Shown here one piece after another: positions 35,610 through 44,957 of a stretch of 64,000 nt of DNA. This DNA comes from Azospirillum sp. TSH100 (lineage in GTDB: Bacteria; Pseudomonadota; Alphaproteobacteria; Azospirillales; Azospirillaceae): assembly GCF_004923295.1 (NCBI RefSeq), contig NZ_CP039636.1, positions 62,001-126,000 of the forward strand. Reading direction: 5' to 3'. The notes under the pieces were generated by a model. The model saw only the letters and a program-made list of their open reading frames with translations, ran no database searches and was not told where the DNA came from. The stretch's first letter is position 1; every line of letters starts with the position of its first letter. Both the position numbers and the translations under genes were made by a program.

Positions 35610-36575
35610 CTAACCGCCGATGCCGAAGGAGCGGTCGAGCAGCGCCGGCGCCAGCGCCCCGGCGCTGAAGCTCCGGCCGCTCTCGAAGGCGGTGACGATC
35701 ACGCGGGCTGGGCTGAACAGCATCGGGTCGATCTTGAAGAAGTCGTAGCCGCTTGCCGCGAACAGGTCGGCGAAGGGGCGGCCATAGTCGGCGGAGGCCG
35801 AACTGGGCAGGCGGGCCGCCAGATCGGCCGCGTCGTCGTCCGGCCCATCGACCAGCAGATGGACGCTGCCGCCGAACAGGATGGCGTCGTTGGTCCGCCC
35901 CATCGCCTGGACGAAGTCGCGCCCCGGCGGCGGCAACGGGGCGCAGCCGACGCCGTCGCGCACCCGCTCCAGCGGGAAATGCAAGGCGTGCAGCTTGTGC
36001 AAGCCCACTTCCAGCACGCGGGCGACGATCTGGACGATTCCGGCCGGGCTGCGGGTCGGCGTCAGGATCAGGGTCACGCGCTCCGCCGGCACGCCGCAAT
36101 CGCGCGCCACCTTCTCCACCACCGAGGACGGCGGCCGCTTGTCGGTCTCCAGCACCAGGACGGCACGGTCGGCCATGTCGCGATAGCCAAGCTCGGCGTA
36201 CAGCGGCTCCTTGACCGCCAGGGCGCGGCCGGGACCGGACCCCAGGGCCGAGAATTTCTCGCCCGACAGGCTCCAGCCGGCATATTGGCTACCGAGACAG
36301 GCGAGGACCGGATCGGCGGCACCCACCGTCACCTGCGCCGGCCAATGGGCGAAGGGGGAGTCCATGCCGATGCGCACATTGCCGGCGCCGCCCAGGCAAA
36401 TCTCGGCGATGCGGCGGCCGGCCTCCAGGCTGCCGGGCCGGTCGATGCCGGCATCGATCACGGTGCAGCCGGCGGGATGCTGCTCCACACCGATCCGCAG
36501 CATGGCGGCGTCGGCCACCAGCGCGTGGACCAAGGGGGCGGCAAGCCGGTTAACGCTGAAGGGAAGCGAGGACAT
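35610..36575 (-). CDS. mch: Methenyl-H4MPT cyclohydrolase
   Basis: Mch opens methenyl-H4MPT to 5-formyl-H4MPT in the formaldehyde oxidation route. The 321-aa protein starts MSSLPFSVNRLAAPLVHALV and has family blocks SPFAHWPAQVTVGAADPVLACLGSQ in the N-terminal half and a C-terminal FFKIDPMLFSPARV. The length is typical. It overlaps the upstream ATP-grasp gene by 26 bp. The upstream partner MtdB supplies the substrate and the Fhc complex takes the product. Confidence 0.96.
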   Translation of the reverse strand: MSSLPFSVNRLAAPLVHALVADAAMLRIGVEQHPAGCTVIDAGIDRPGSLEAGRRIAEICLGGAGNVRIGMDSPFAHWPAQVTVGAADPVLACLGSQYAGWSLSGEKFSALGSGPGRALAVKEPLYAELGYRDMADRAVLVLETDKRPPSSVVEKVARDCGVPAERVTLILTPTRSPAGIVQIVARVLEVGLHKLHALHFPLERVRDGVGCAPLPPPGRDFVQAMGRTNDAILFGGSVHLLVDGPDDDAADLAARLPSSASADYGRPFADLFAASGYDFFKIDPMLFSPARVIVTAFESGRSFSAGALAPALLDRSFGIGG

Positions 36576-37728
36576 CGGCGGTCTTCTCCAAATGACAGGC
36601 CGGCGGAGTGCAATCCGCGATGATGCGTTCAATGCGGCGGGACAGGCGCCGCCGCGCCTCCTCCTCGTCCTCGCCCCAGGCGGTGACACTGCACAGCGGC
36701 TGTCCGGCCTCTATGGCGCTGCCGGGGCGGGGCAGGTCGGCGCACCAGGGAGCCCAGACGCATTTTTCCGGCACCGTCAGGGCTGCCGGGGCGTAGGCCA
36801 CCGCTCCGGCGATGACGCCCGGACGCGGCGTCCCCAGGCTCCAGTTGCGTCCGGCTGCGGCGTCGAGATGGGCACGCATCACCCCGCCCTGCCGGTGGCG
36901 TTCGAGCAGGTCGAGCGTGGCGCCCGGACGCGGATTGACCTCCAGCACCGTCACCGCGTCGCCGTCGACCAGCAGGTCCAGGCTGTTCAGCCCGACCAGA
37001 CCGAATGCCGTCACGATGCGGCGCGCGGTCTCCGCCAGTCGGTCGGCCAGCACCGTCGGCACCGTCGCCGGCAGCACTGCCCCGCCATAGCGGAATGGCG
37101 CATCGGGTGCCGGATCGGCCCATTGCCGGCTGACCGCCACCAGTTCGCACCGGCCGGACCGGTCGGCGATAAAGGCGACGGAGGTTGGCCGGCCCGCCAT
37201 CCGCCGTTGCAGGTAATGCCCGCCCGACAGCGGACCGCCATCCCAGGGCACGATGTGCCAGCCCCCGGCCGCCCCGCTGCGCTTGACCAGCCACTCTTCC
37301 GCCACGGCGCTTTCGGGCGCTTCGGTCCGCGTGTCCGGATGCGAGACGCCCAGCTCTTCAAGCCCCAGCGTCGCCAGCCGCGCAGCGAAATTGGCCGGAT
37401 CCTTGACCCCCCGCACCACCTCCGGTCCATTGCCAAGCAGGCGGTAGGAACCGGCCTCGATCAGGGCGGCCAGCAGGTCCGGTGCCTGTTCGAATCCCGA
37501 TCCGACCACCAGAGCGCCGCCCGGCGGAGCCAGTTCCAGAGCGGCGGCGATCATCGCCTCCCCATCGAAGCCGGCGACGGGATCGCCCGCGATGCGGCGG
37601 GCAGGCGCCGGCAGGTCGGCATCGCCGAACTGGTCCAGCGTCGCCACGACGGCGCCGGTGCGCGCCACCGCTTGGGCGATGGCCCGGCCCGACAGGGCGG
37701 CAACCAGGATCACGCCGCTTTCCGGCAT
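36550..37728 (-). CDS. ATP-grasp protein of the H4MPT cluster (Orf5-type)
   Basis: This 392-aa protein has an ATP-grasp fold, with WLVKRSGAAGGWHI for nucleotide binding and VTVLEVNPRPGATLDLLERH carrying the Mg ligands. It corresponds by position (beside mch and mtdB) and family to Orf5 of methylotrophic H4MPT clusters, which is needed for C1 metabolism but whose ligase reaction is not defined. It overlaps mtdB by 19 bp and mch by 26 bp, indicating tight translational coupling. It is one of three distinct ATP-grasp proteins in the window. Confidence 0.86.
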   Translation of the reverse strand: MPESGVILVAALSGRAIAQAVARTGAVVATLDQFGDADLPAPARRIAGDPVAGFDGEAMIAAALELAPPGGALVVGSGFEQAPDLLAALIEAGSYRLLGNGPEVVRGVKDPANFAARLATLGLEELGVSHPDTRTEAPESAVAEEWLVKRSGAAGGWHIVPWDGGPLSGGHYLQRRMAGRPTSVAFIADRSGRCELVAVSRQWADPAPDAPFRYGGAVLPATVPTVLADRLAETARRIVTAFGLVGLNSLDLLVDGDAVTVLEVNPRPGATLDLLERHRQGGVMRAHLDAAAGRNWSLGTPRPGVIAGAVAYAPAALTVPEKCVWAPWCADLPRPGSAIEAGQPLCSVTAWGEDEEEARRRLSRRIERIIADCTPPACHLEKTADVLASLQR

Positions 37729-38612
37729 TGGGCGCGGGCCAGGGCGAAGGCATCGTCGAAAGCCAGATAGGCCGGCTTCGCCGCCTCGCGCATCGCCTTG
37801 AACAGGCCATGCTGGGTCTTGAACTTCACGTTGCCGATCGCGAGCGCACCGATGCCGACCGCATCCGTCCCCTCAATGGGCGCGCCATCGCTGAAGGCAT
37901 CCACCCCCTCCACGCCTGCCGGCGGCACGGCATTGACGTCGGCCACCACCCGCACGGACGGGGCGGCGGCGATCTGTGCGCGGCTCAGCACCTGCACGCC
38001 GGCGCGGGCCACCGCCAGCACGACATCGGTCTCCGCCAGGATGGCGGCCTTGTGCGCGTCGGTGGACCCGTCCACCGCGCCCAGCGTCACACCGAACCGC
38101 TGGAGGTAGGAGGCCGCCCGCTCCGCAACGGACGCCGCGCCATCATGGCCGACCAGCCGCACCGATGCACCGGCACGGGCCGCCAGCACCGCCGCGACAC
38201 CGCCCACCGGTCCCTTGCCGCCGAACACCGCAACCCGCGCCCCGGCCAAACCCATCCCAACCGTCTCAAGCTGGGCCTCGACCTTCGCGATCATCGCCGC
38301 GGCGGTGGTGTAGGCGCCCGACGGATCGGCGAAGACCGAGATTTCGAATGGCGGAACCATGGCCTTTCGCGCTGCCTCCAGCATGTCCAGTGCCTTCAGG
38401 ATGTCGCGGCCGGCGATGAACAAGCCGGTCCGCTTGGCGTCGCCCGGCGCCCGCGAGAATATCATGTCCTGGACAAGACCCGGAACTTCACCAGTCTCGA
38501 CGTTGGTATATGGCACGACAACGCCATATCCGGCATCGCAGGCCATGTTGATGTCGAATGGACTGACCGCCTTTACCGGAGTAATGGCATGTATGATATA
38601 GGGCTTTTCCAT
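37710..38612 (-). CDS. mtdB: NAD(P)-dependent methylene-H4MPT dehydrogenase
   Basis: MtdB oxidises methylene-H4MPT to methenyl-H4MPT. The 300-aa protein starts MEKPYIIHAITPVKAVSPFD, the MtdB N-terminus, and carries the dinucleotide motif VAVFGGKGPVGGVAAVLA (about 140-157) and VVADVNAVPPAG. AAGGAC lies 8 nt before the ATG. It is 50 bp after mptG on the same strand. It may use NAD or NADP; sequence does not settle this. Confidence 0.96.
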   Translation of the reverse strand: MEKPYIIHAITPVKAVSPFDINMACDAGYGVVVPYTNVETGEVPGLVQDMIFSRAPGDAKRTGLFIAGRDILKALDMLEAARKAMVPPFEISVFADPSGAYTTAAAMIAKVEAQLETVGMGLAGARVAVFGGKGPVGGVAAVLAARAGASVRLVGHDGAASVAERAASYLQRFGVTLGAVDGSTDAHKAAILAETDVVLAVARAGVQVLSRAQIAAAPSVRVVADVNAVPPAGVEGVDAFSDGAPIEGTDAVGIGALAIGNVKFKTQHGLFKAMREAAKPAYLAFDDAFALARAQCRKAA

Positions 38613-38662
38613 GAAACGAAGTCCTTGGTTCGCTTCATGGCACTGTCTTTCACCCCACAATC

Positions 38663-39697
38663 TCACGCTGTCTTTTTTGCGACTGTTTCATATCCGGCAG
38701 CGACCGTGCCGTGGCCGGAGAAAGTCTCCACCACCGCGCCGCGATTCCGCCCCCGGCAGACGACCAAACGCAGATTGGTCCGCGTTCGCCATCGTGCCCG
38801 CGCATCCTCTGCGGCGCGCTCTGCCGATCCGGCATCGCCGAAGATCCCGAAACCGGTCGGCCCCCAGGAACTCTGTCCCACTCCCGTCGCGCCCACCGAC
38901 GGCAACCAACGCAGCACCTCAGCCACATCCGGACTGCTGAAACGGCCGCCCTGGGCCGGGGCGAAATGGTCGCCGACCACGCTCTGCAATTCCGTCACTG
39001 CGGCACCGAATCGCACCACATCCACTTCCGCCAGCGCCGGCAACCCGACCATCAGCGCCAGCCGACACAGATAGGCCGCCTTGTCGGCCGGAAAGGGCGG
39101 CAGATCGCGGAAGGCGACCGTCTCGGCCGTGCCGGACAGCCCGCGGTTGGCGTCGTCGAACACCAGCAGCATCCGCCAAGCCTCCGGCAGAGCCATCCGG
39201 CTGATGACCGGTGGCGGCTCGTCGAGCGCACCCTTGCCGCCATCCAGAATGACGCCACCCTGTTCGAAGGCTCCCACCCCGATGCCCGACCGTGCCCCAC
39301 GATCCAGCAGACTGGCGACCCGACGCGGCGGCAGCGGCCGGTCGGTCATCGCCGACAGCCCCGCCCCTACGGCCAGCGCCAACTGGGTGCCGGACCCCAG
39401 CCCGGAATGGGAAGGGATCGTCCGGCCCAGGCGCAGGGCAAAGCGGTTCTCCACCTCCAGCGCGCCGCACAGCCGGTCGAGATAGTCCCGCGCGCGGCTG
39501 ACCGAGCGGTCCGGACCGCCCCCTACCGGGTCGCCTCGTGTCAGCGCCAATTCCGTTCCCAGCCCATCGAGCGTCAGGCCCAGGCTGCCGAAGCGCCGGC
39601 CCAGCCCGCCCTCCATGTCAAGGAACCCGAGATGCAGACGGGCCGGCACCTCTACCCGCACCATGTCGACCGTCATGCGCTGTTCGCCGCAAATCAT
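38663..39697 (-). CDS. mptG: Beta-ribofuranosylaminobenzene 5'-phosphate synthase
   Basis: This GHMP-kinase-fold enzyme (344 aa) condenses p-aminobenzoate or hydroxybenzoate with phosphoribosyl pyrophosphate, the first committed step of methanopterin side-chain synthesis. Visible motifs are VEVPARLHLGFLDMEGG, the glycine-rich PSHSGLGSGTQLALAVG and a late GVGQSSWGPTGFG. The start may be 39697, 39676 or 39664; I use the longest, behind AGGTAGG. It is first in the operon running to fae. The PabB gene in this window would supply its aromatic substrate. Confidence 0.94.
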   Translation of the reverse strand: MICGEQRMTVDMVRVEVPARLHLGFLDMEGGLGRRFGSLGLTLDGLGTELALTRGDPVGGGPDRSVSRARDYLDRLCGALEVENRFALRLGRTIPSHSGLGSGTQLALAVGAGLSAMTDRPLPPRRVASLLDRGARSGIGVGAFEQGGVILDGGKGALDEPPPVISRMALPEAWRMLLVFDDANRGLSGTAETVAFRDLPPFPADKAAYLCRLALMVGLPALAEVDVVRFGAAVTELQSVVGDHFAPAQGGRFSSPDVAEVLRWLPSVGATGVGQSSWGPTGFGIFGDAGSAERAAEDARARWRTRTNLRLVVCRGRNRGAVVETFSGHGTVAAGYETVAKKTA

Positions 39698-39918
39698 GGC
39701 CTACCTGTCGCAAAAGCCAAGGCGACCAGCCGCCTTTCGGACATAATAAAATCGATAGCGATAAAATCAATGAGAACGACAATACAAAACGGATTTTTCG
39801 CAGTATACCAAAGTAAATACACCTATTTGCGCCGCCTCTTTTCGGAAAAAGAGGCGTCACTTTATATTTTTCATTATAAAATCTCGCCACGCTCGACATC
39901 ATCTGCGGGGTTTAGGAC
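39698..39918. promoter_or_regulatory. AT-rich divergent promoter region between mptG and fhcB
   Basis: This 221-bp intergenic segment is strikingly AT-rich against the GC-rich surroundings. It holds TGTCGCAAA (39707-39715), several TATAAT-like A/T runs (ATAATAAAAT near 39745, ATTATAAAAT near 39873) and a perfect 10-bp hairpin CGCCTCTTTT-CGGA-AAAAGAGGCG at 39833-39856. It must carry the promoters of both the mptG-fae and fhcBADC operons. Confidence 0.6.
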
Positions 39919-41229
39919 ATGGATGACGAACTCGGCGGGAGCGATCTCCCGCCGCCATTGAGCGATGTCGTTTGCCCGTTCTGCGCCATGGCCTGCGACG
40001 ACCTTGTGGTCGCACGCGATCAGGCCGGGCAGCTCAGGGTGACCGCCAACGGCTGCGCACGGGCGCGCACCCTGTTCGCCCTTCCGGCATTGCCGGCCCA
40101 CTGTTTCATAAGGGGCCGCGCCGCATCGCTCGACGACGCGCTGGATGCTGCGGCGGCATTGCTGCGAAACGCCGGCTCTCCGGCCGTCGGGGGACTGGCC
40201 GCCGATACCGAAGGGGTTTCCGCTGCGCTGGCGCTGGCGGAACGGCTGGGAGCGGTGGTCGACCACGCGGCGTCCGATAGCCTGTTCCACGGCCTGCGCG
40301 CCTTGCAGGTTACCGGCGCGATGACCGCGACCTTCGGCGAACTGCGCAACCGCGCCGACCTGTTCGTGCTGTTCGGAACCGAGTTCGACCGTCACGCCCC
40401 CCGTCTGTTCGACCGCATCGTCCATCCGCCGACCGCGCTGTTCCGCGCGGCCGGTGCTGCAAGCGGATTTCTGATCGGTCCCGGCGACGGCGCGGCACCG
40501 GAAGGCTTCGAGCGCCTGACCGCCGAACTGATCCATGCCCCCGCCATCGCCGCCGCCCTGTCCCAACTGGTGGTCGGCGAAAACCCGCGTGGGGACCGCG
40601 TTGGCGGCATCGCAATGGAGGATCTCGCCCGTGTCGCCACCGCATTGCGCGAGGCGCGCTTCGGTGTCGTCGGCTGGATCGCCGCCACGCTGGACCCGGC
40701 GGCCGGCGATGTCGCCATCGAAGCCTTCAACCGTCTGGTCGTGACCGCCAACGCCTCCACCCGCTGCGCCGGACTGCCTTTGGGGGGCAAGGGCAACGCG
40801 CTGGGCGCCAATTACGTGTGCGCCTGGCAGTATGGCATGCCGCTTCGCTCCCGTCTGGGAGCCGGGCCGCCGGAGCACGACCCCTTGCGCTACCGGCTGA
40901 AAAGCCTGCTGGCAGAGGGCGGGATCGATGCGCTAGTCTGGCTGTCGGCCCTGAACGGCGCCGAGGTGCCGGACACCCGGACGCCGATGGTCGTGCTCGC
41001 CCGCCCCGGACAGCCCCTGCCCTATGATCCGGAGGTGCTGATTCCGGTCGCCATCCCCGGTCTCGACCATGCCGGCAGCATTCACCGCGGCGACGGCGTC
41101 GCCGCCCTGCCCCTACGCCGCCTGCGAACCGCCACCTTGCCGACCGCTGCGGCGGTGTTGAATGCTCTGCTCGACCGGCTGCCCGCCTCCCCTCATCCCG
41201 CCCTGTTCCGGGAGACAGCGCATGTCTGA
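39919..41229 (+). CDS. fhcB: Formyltransferase/hydrolase complex subunit B
   Basis: FhcB is the FwdB/FmdB-like subunit of the bacterial formyltransferase/hydrolase complex. The 436-aa protein starts with a Cys cluster CPFCAMACDDL (C19, C22, C26), a relic or structural version of the archaeal Fe-S site; bacterial FhcB is known to lack the molybdopterin-dependent activity. TRCAGLPLGGKGNALGANYV marks the family core. It is first in fhcBADC and overlaps fhcA by 8 bp. Confidence 0.94.
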   Translation: MDDELGGSDLPPPLSDVVCPFCAMACDDLVVARDQAGQLRVTANGCARARTLFALPALPAHCFIRGRAASLDDALDAAAALLRNAGSPAVGGLAADTEGVSAALALAERLGAVVDHAASDSLFHGLRALQVTGAMTATFGELRNRADLFVLFGTEFDRHAPRLFDRIVHPPTALFRAAGAASGFLIGPGDGAAPEGFERLTAELIHAPAIAAALSQLVVGENPRGDRVGGIAMEDLARVATALREARFGVVGWIAATLDPAAGDVAIEAFNRLVVTANASTRCAGLPLGGKGNALGANYVCAWQYGMPLRSRLGAGPPEHDPLRYRLKSLLAEGGIDALVWLSALNGAEVPDTRTPMVVLARPGQPLPYDPEVLIPVAIPGLDHAGSIHRGDGVAALPLRRLRTATLPTAAAVLNALLDRLPASPHPALFRETAHV

Positions 41230-42910
41230 CGCCTACACCCTGCTTCGCGGCGGCCGCATCTGCGATCCGACCGGGACCGCGGACGGTGACAGCCTGGGCG
41301 ACCTGTATCTGAAGGACGGCCGCATCGCCGCCCCGCCTCCCGACGGTGCCCGGATCGGCGAGGTGATCGACCTGGACGGCCGCATCGTCATGGCTGGCGC
41401 CATCGACATCCACAGCCACATCGGCGGCGGCAAGGTAAACCTCGCCCGCCTGCTGCTGCCGGAGGAGCATCGCCAGCACGGCAGCGCCCCGGACGGCCTG
41501 CGGCGGTCGGGAAGCGGCCTGTTCACCCCGTCCAGCTTCGTCACCGGCTACCGCTATGCCGAGATGGGATACACGGCTGCGTTCGAGCCGGCGATGCTGC
41601 CGTCCAACGCGCGCCACACCCATCTGGAGCTGGCCGACGTCCCGATCATCGACAAGGGCTGCTACGCCGTCCTCGGCAACGACGATTTCCTGCTGGAACG
41701 GCTGGCCGCCGGGGCGACGCAGTCGGAGGTCAACGACTATGTCGCCTGGATCCTGCACGCGACCCAGGCGGTCGGCGTCAAGGTGGTGAATCCCGGCGGC
41801 ATCAGCGCCTTCAAGTTCAACCAGCGCCGCCTGGATCTCGACGAGGCGCATCCCCATTACGGCATCACGCCGCGCCACATCCTGACCACGCTGGCCACGT
41901 CGCTGTCCGACCTCGGAGTGCCGCATCCGCTGCACATCCATTGCAACAATCTGGGCATCCCCGGCAATGAATCGGTGACGCGCGACACCATCGCGGCACT
42001 CGACGGGCTGCCCGCCCACCTGACCCACCTGCAATTCCACAGCTATGGGACGGAGGGCGACCGCCGCTTCTCCTCGGCCGCCGCCGAGATCGCGGAGACG
42101 GTGAACCGCAGCCCGAACATCTCGGTCGATGTGGGCCAGATCGTCTTCGGCCAGACCATCACGGCGTCGGCCGACATCATGTCGCAGTTCCGCAACAGCG
42201 GTCTCGCCAGCCCGCGCAAATGGGTTTGCACCGACATCGAATGCGACGGCGGCTGCGGGCTGGTGCCGTTCCGCTATCGTGACAAAGCCTTCGTTAACGC
42301 CCTGCAATGGGCGATCGGGCTGGAGCTGTTCCTGCTGATCGAGGATCCCTGGCGGGTCTATCTGACCACCGACCATCCGAACGGCGGACCCTTCACCAGC
42401 TATCCGCACCTGATCCGGCTGCTGATGGACCGCAGCTTCCGCAACGAGCAGCTGGCGCGGATCAACCCCGATGTGGCGGCGCACAGCCGGCTCGGCTCCA
42501 TCGACCGCGAATACACGCTGGAGGAGATCGCCATCATGACCCGCGCCGGCCCCGCCCGTGTGCTGGGGCTGCGCGAGCGCGGACATCTACGCCCCGGCGC
42601 GGTCGCCGACGTGGTGGTCTATGACGACCTGCCCGACCGCGAGGCGATGTTCGCGGCACCTGCCTGGGTGTTCAAGAACGGCCGGCAGGTGGCGCGCAAC
42701 GGCGCGCTGACCGCGACGGGCTGGGGTGACACCATCGTCGTCAGGCCGGAGTTCGATTCCGCCATCGAGCGGCGGCTGAAGCCCTGGTTCGAGAATCATC
42801 AGACCGTGCGGCTGGGCAATTTCCGCATCGCCGATGGCGAGATCCTCGACCATGGCCGCGGCGGCCTGTCCATCGTTCCGACCCTGACGGCGTCCGACTC
42901 ATGCTTCTGA
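41222..42910 (+). CDS. fhcA: Formyltransferase/hydrolase complex subunit A
   Basis: FhcA is the amidohydrolase-type subunit that hydrolyses formyl-methylofuran to formate. The 562-aa protein has the metal-binding motif IDIHSHIGGGKVNLARLLLP (about 59-78), HIHCNNLGIPGNE (about residue 240) and TDHPNGGPFTSYP near 383. The start overlaps fhcB by 8 bp, and the next gene, fhcD, overlaps its end by 10 bp. It probably carries the polyglutamylated methylofuran known for this complex. Confidence 0.95.
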   Translation: MSDAYTLLRGGRICDPTGTADGDSLGDLYLKDGRIAAPPPDGARIGEVIDLDGRIVMAGAIDIHSHIGGGKVNLARLLLPEEHRQHGSAPDGLRRSGSGLFTPSSFVTGYRYAEMGYTAAFEPAMLPSNARHTHLELADVPIIDKGCYAVLGNDDFLLERLAAGATQSEVNDYVAWILHATQAVGVKVVNPGGISAFKFNQRRLDLDEAHPHYGITPRHILTTLATSLSDLGVPHPLHIHCNNLGIPGNESVTRDTIAALDGLPAHLTHLQFHSYGTEGDRRFSSAAAEIAETVNRSPNISVDVGQIVFGQTITASADIMSQFRNSGLASPRKWVCTDIECDGGCGLVPFRYRDKAFVNALQWAIGLELFLLIEDPWRVYLTTDHPNGGPFTSYPHLIRLLMDRSFRNEQLARINPDVAAHSRLGSIDREYTLEEIAIMTRAGPARVLGLRERGHLRPGAVADVVVYDDLPDREAMFAAPAWVFKNGRQVARNGALTATGWGDTIVVRPEFDSAIERRLKPWFENHQTVRLGNFRIADGEILDHGRGGLSIVPTLTASDSCF

Positions 42911-43806
42911 ACGGCATCCACATCGAAAACACCTATGCCGAGGCCTTCGACATGAAGGCGACCCGGCTGATCGTGACCGCCGACACCCTGACCTGGGCTC
43001 GCCATGCCGGCATGGCGGCGACCGGCTTCGCCACCTCGGTCATCGCCTGCGGCTGCGAAGCCGGGATTGAGCGGGAGCTGGCACCGGATGAGACCCCCGA
43101 CGGGCGCCCCGGCGTCGCCCTTCTGTTCTTCGCCACCGGGCGCAGCGTGCTGGGCAAGCAGGTGGAGACCCGGCTCGGCCAATGTATCCTCACCTGTCCC
43201 GGCACCGCCTGCTTCTCCGGCGTTCCGCGCGGAGCGAAGGAGGATCTGATCCCGATGGGGCAGAAGCTGCGCTATTTTGGCGACGGCCAGCAGATGTCGA
43301 AGCTGCTGGGCGGCCGACGCTATTGGCGCATCCCGGTGATGGACGGCGAGTTCCTGTGCGAGGAATCGAGCTGGAGCGTCCCAGCGGTCGGCGGCGGCAA
43401 TATTCTGATTCTCGCCGATGCCCGGATGGCGGCGCTGGAGGCGGCGGAGGCCGCGGCGGACGCCATGCGCGCCGTGCCCAACGTGGTGCTGCCCTTCCCC
43501 GGCGGTGTCGTCCGCTCCGGCTCCAAGGTCGGGGCGAAGTACAAAGGGATGCCGGCCTCCACCAACGACGCCTATTGCCCGACCCTGCGCGGCCTGCCCC
43601 GCTCCCGCCTGCCGGCGGAGGTGGAATCGGTGCTGGAAATCGTCATCGACGGGCTGACCGCCACCGACGTGGCGGCGGCCACCACGGCCGGGCTGAAATG
43701 CCTGATCGAGCGGGGGCGCGCCTCCGGCATCTGGGGCATCACCGCCGGCAATTACGGCGGCAAGCTGGGCCGCCACCATTTCCACCTTCACGAGCTGCTG
43801 CCATGA
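42901..43806 (+). CDS. fhcD: Formylmethanofuran:H4MPT formyltransferase (Fhc subunit D)
   Basis: FhcD (Ftr) moves the formyl group from formyl-H4MPT to methylofuran. The 301-aa protein starts MLLNGIHIENTYAEAFDMKA and has the family blocks CPGTACFSGV and PFPGGVVRSGSKVGAKYKGM, with a C-terminal GNYGGKLGRHHFHL. It overlaps fhcA by 10 bp and fhcC by 4 bp. Length and sequence are as in methylotrophs and archaea. Confidence 0.96.
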   Translation: MLLNGIHIENTYAEAFDMKATRLIVTADTLTWARHAGMAATGFATSVIACGCEAGIERELAPDETPDGRPGVALLFFATGRSVLGKQVETRLGQCILTCPGTACFSGVPRGAKEDLIPMGQKLRYFGDGQQMSKLLGGRRYWRIPVMDGEFLCEESSWSVPAVGGGNILILADARMAALEAAEAAADAMRAVPNVVLPFPGGVVRSGSKVGAKYKGMPASTNDAYCPTLRGLPRSRLPAEVESVLEIVIDGLTATDVAAATTAGLKCLIERGRASGIWGITAGNYGGKLGRHHFHLHELLP

Positions 43807-44612
43807 GCGTGCTGAGCTTCCGTCTGAAAGGCCCGCTGACCGGCCGCATCGACGCCTCTCCCCTCCTGCCGCACCGGCTGGCGGCGCTGGACTTGTCGGA
43901 AATCGCCGCCCTTCCGCTACGGCTCGGCCGCGGGCATGTCGCAGTCGCCGAACTGTTCAACCTGTCAGGCAGCCCCGGAGACGTCATCGAGTTCGACGGG
44001 GACGACCGGCTCGATTTCGTCGGGGCGGGCCTGACCGGCGGCACCATCCGGGTCGCCGGACCGGTCGGCCACCGCGCCGGCACCGGCATGAGCGCCGGTG
44101 CCCTCCTGGTGGAGGGATCGGCCGGGCTGGCGGCCGGGGCCGCCATGCGCGGCGGGGTGCTGTCCATTGGCGGCGATGCCGGCAATGGGCTGGGGGGCGC
44201 CCTGCCCGGCGAGCGCGCGGGAATGACCGGGGGACGGATCATGGTCCAGGGCAGTTGCGGCGACCGGGTCGGGGAGCGCATGCGCCGCGGGCTGATCGCC
44301 GTCGGCGGCGATGCCGGCGCCTATGCCGCCCTGCACATGAATGCCGGCAGCCTGCTGATCGGCGGCAGCCCCGGCCCATTCACCGGCCATGGCATGCGCA
44401 ATGGAACCATCCTGTTCCGCGGCGAGATCGCTCCGCTGCCGGGGTTCGCCGATTGCGGTCTCAACAAGCTGCCCTTCCTGTCGCTTCTGGACAATCACCT
44501 GTCCGAACTGGATGGTGTTCCGCCCGCCTGCCGTGGCATGACCGGACGGGCGCGCCGCTGGCTGGGCGACCGCGGCTTCGGCGGACGCGGCGAACTGCTC
44601 GCCTGCCTTTGA
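43803..44612 (+). CDS. fhcC: Formyltransferase/hydrolase complex subunit C
   Basis: FhcC is the beta-helix structural subunit, related to FwdC and to the C-terminal domain of glutamate synthase. The 269-aa protein shows repeated G-G-x-I/L-x-V turns (GGTIRVAGPVGHRAGTGM, GGVLSIGGDAGNGLG, GSLLIGGSPGPFTGHGM). ATG 43803 overlaps the fhcD stop. It ends the fhcBADC operon; 345 bp follow without a gene. Confidence 0.94.
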   Translation: MSVLSFRLKGPLTGRIDASPLLPHRLAALDLSEIAALPLRLGRGHVAVAELFNLSGSPGDVIEFDGDDRLDFVGAGLTGGTIRVAGPVGHRAGTGMSAGALLVEGSAGLAAGAAMRGGVLSIGGDAGNGLGGALPGERAGMTGGRIMVQGSCGDRVGERMRRGLIAVGGDAGAYAALHMNAGSLLIGGSPGPFTGHGMRNGTILFRGEIAPLPGFADCGLNKLPFLSLLDNHLSELDGVPPACRGMTGRARRWLGDRGFGGRGELLACL

Positions 44613-44957
44613 CCGCGTTCGGCGCCAAAGTTCATGCGGGATCATCCGTTTGGGGAATGCATGACTACCTCGCCGGCTGATAATATCCTTCGCACATCCG
44701 GATGATTGGCATAGAAAACAATCCCGACTCGATCAACGTCGCGCTCCTTCAAGAATTATGTCCGCTTTGTTCAATGTCTCCGGGCCGCATCCTGCGTAGG
44801 CTGCTTGTCATAAAAGATTGATGGTGCGGAAAGGGATCGATCCTCCGCCCGTCCGAACGTGGCCGCCAAAGCAAACAAGGCCACGGGAAAACAGCGTGTT
44901 CGCCGACCATTCGCGACCCACGATACGAACAGGAAAGCGGAAGAGGGGCACGGGACA
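44613..44957 (+). promoter_or_regulatory. Intergenic region before gbdR
   Basis: This 345-bp stretch contains no convincing gene. It includes the palindrome CATCCGGATG (44695-44704) and an AT-rich run TTGTCATAAAAGATTG (about 44806-44821) that could be a promoter for gbdR. An in-frame GTG at 44859 would extend the regulator but lacks a good ribosome-binding site. Confidence 0.4.

Noticed and set aside
36550..36575. Overlaps of 19-26 bp between H4MPT genes read as frameshifts
   Set aside because: Both neighbouring proteins are full length with intact family ends and starts; overlap is normal coupling in this operon.
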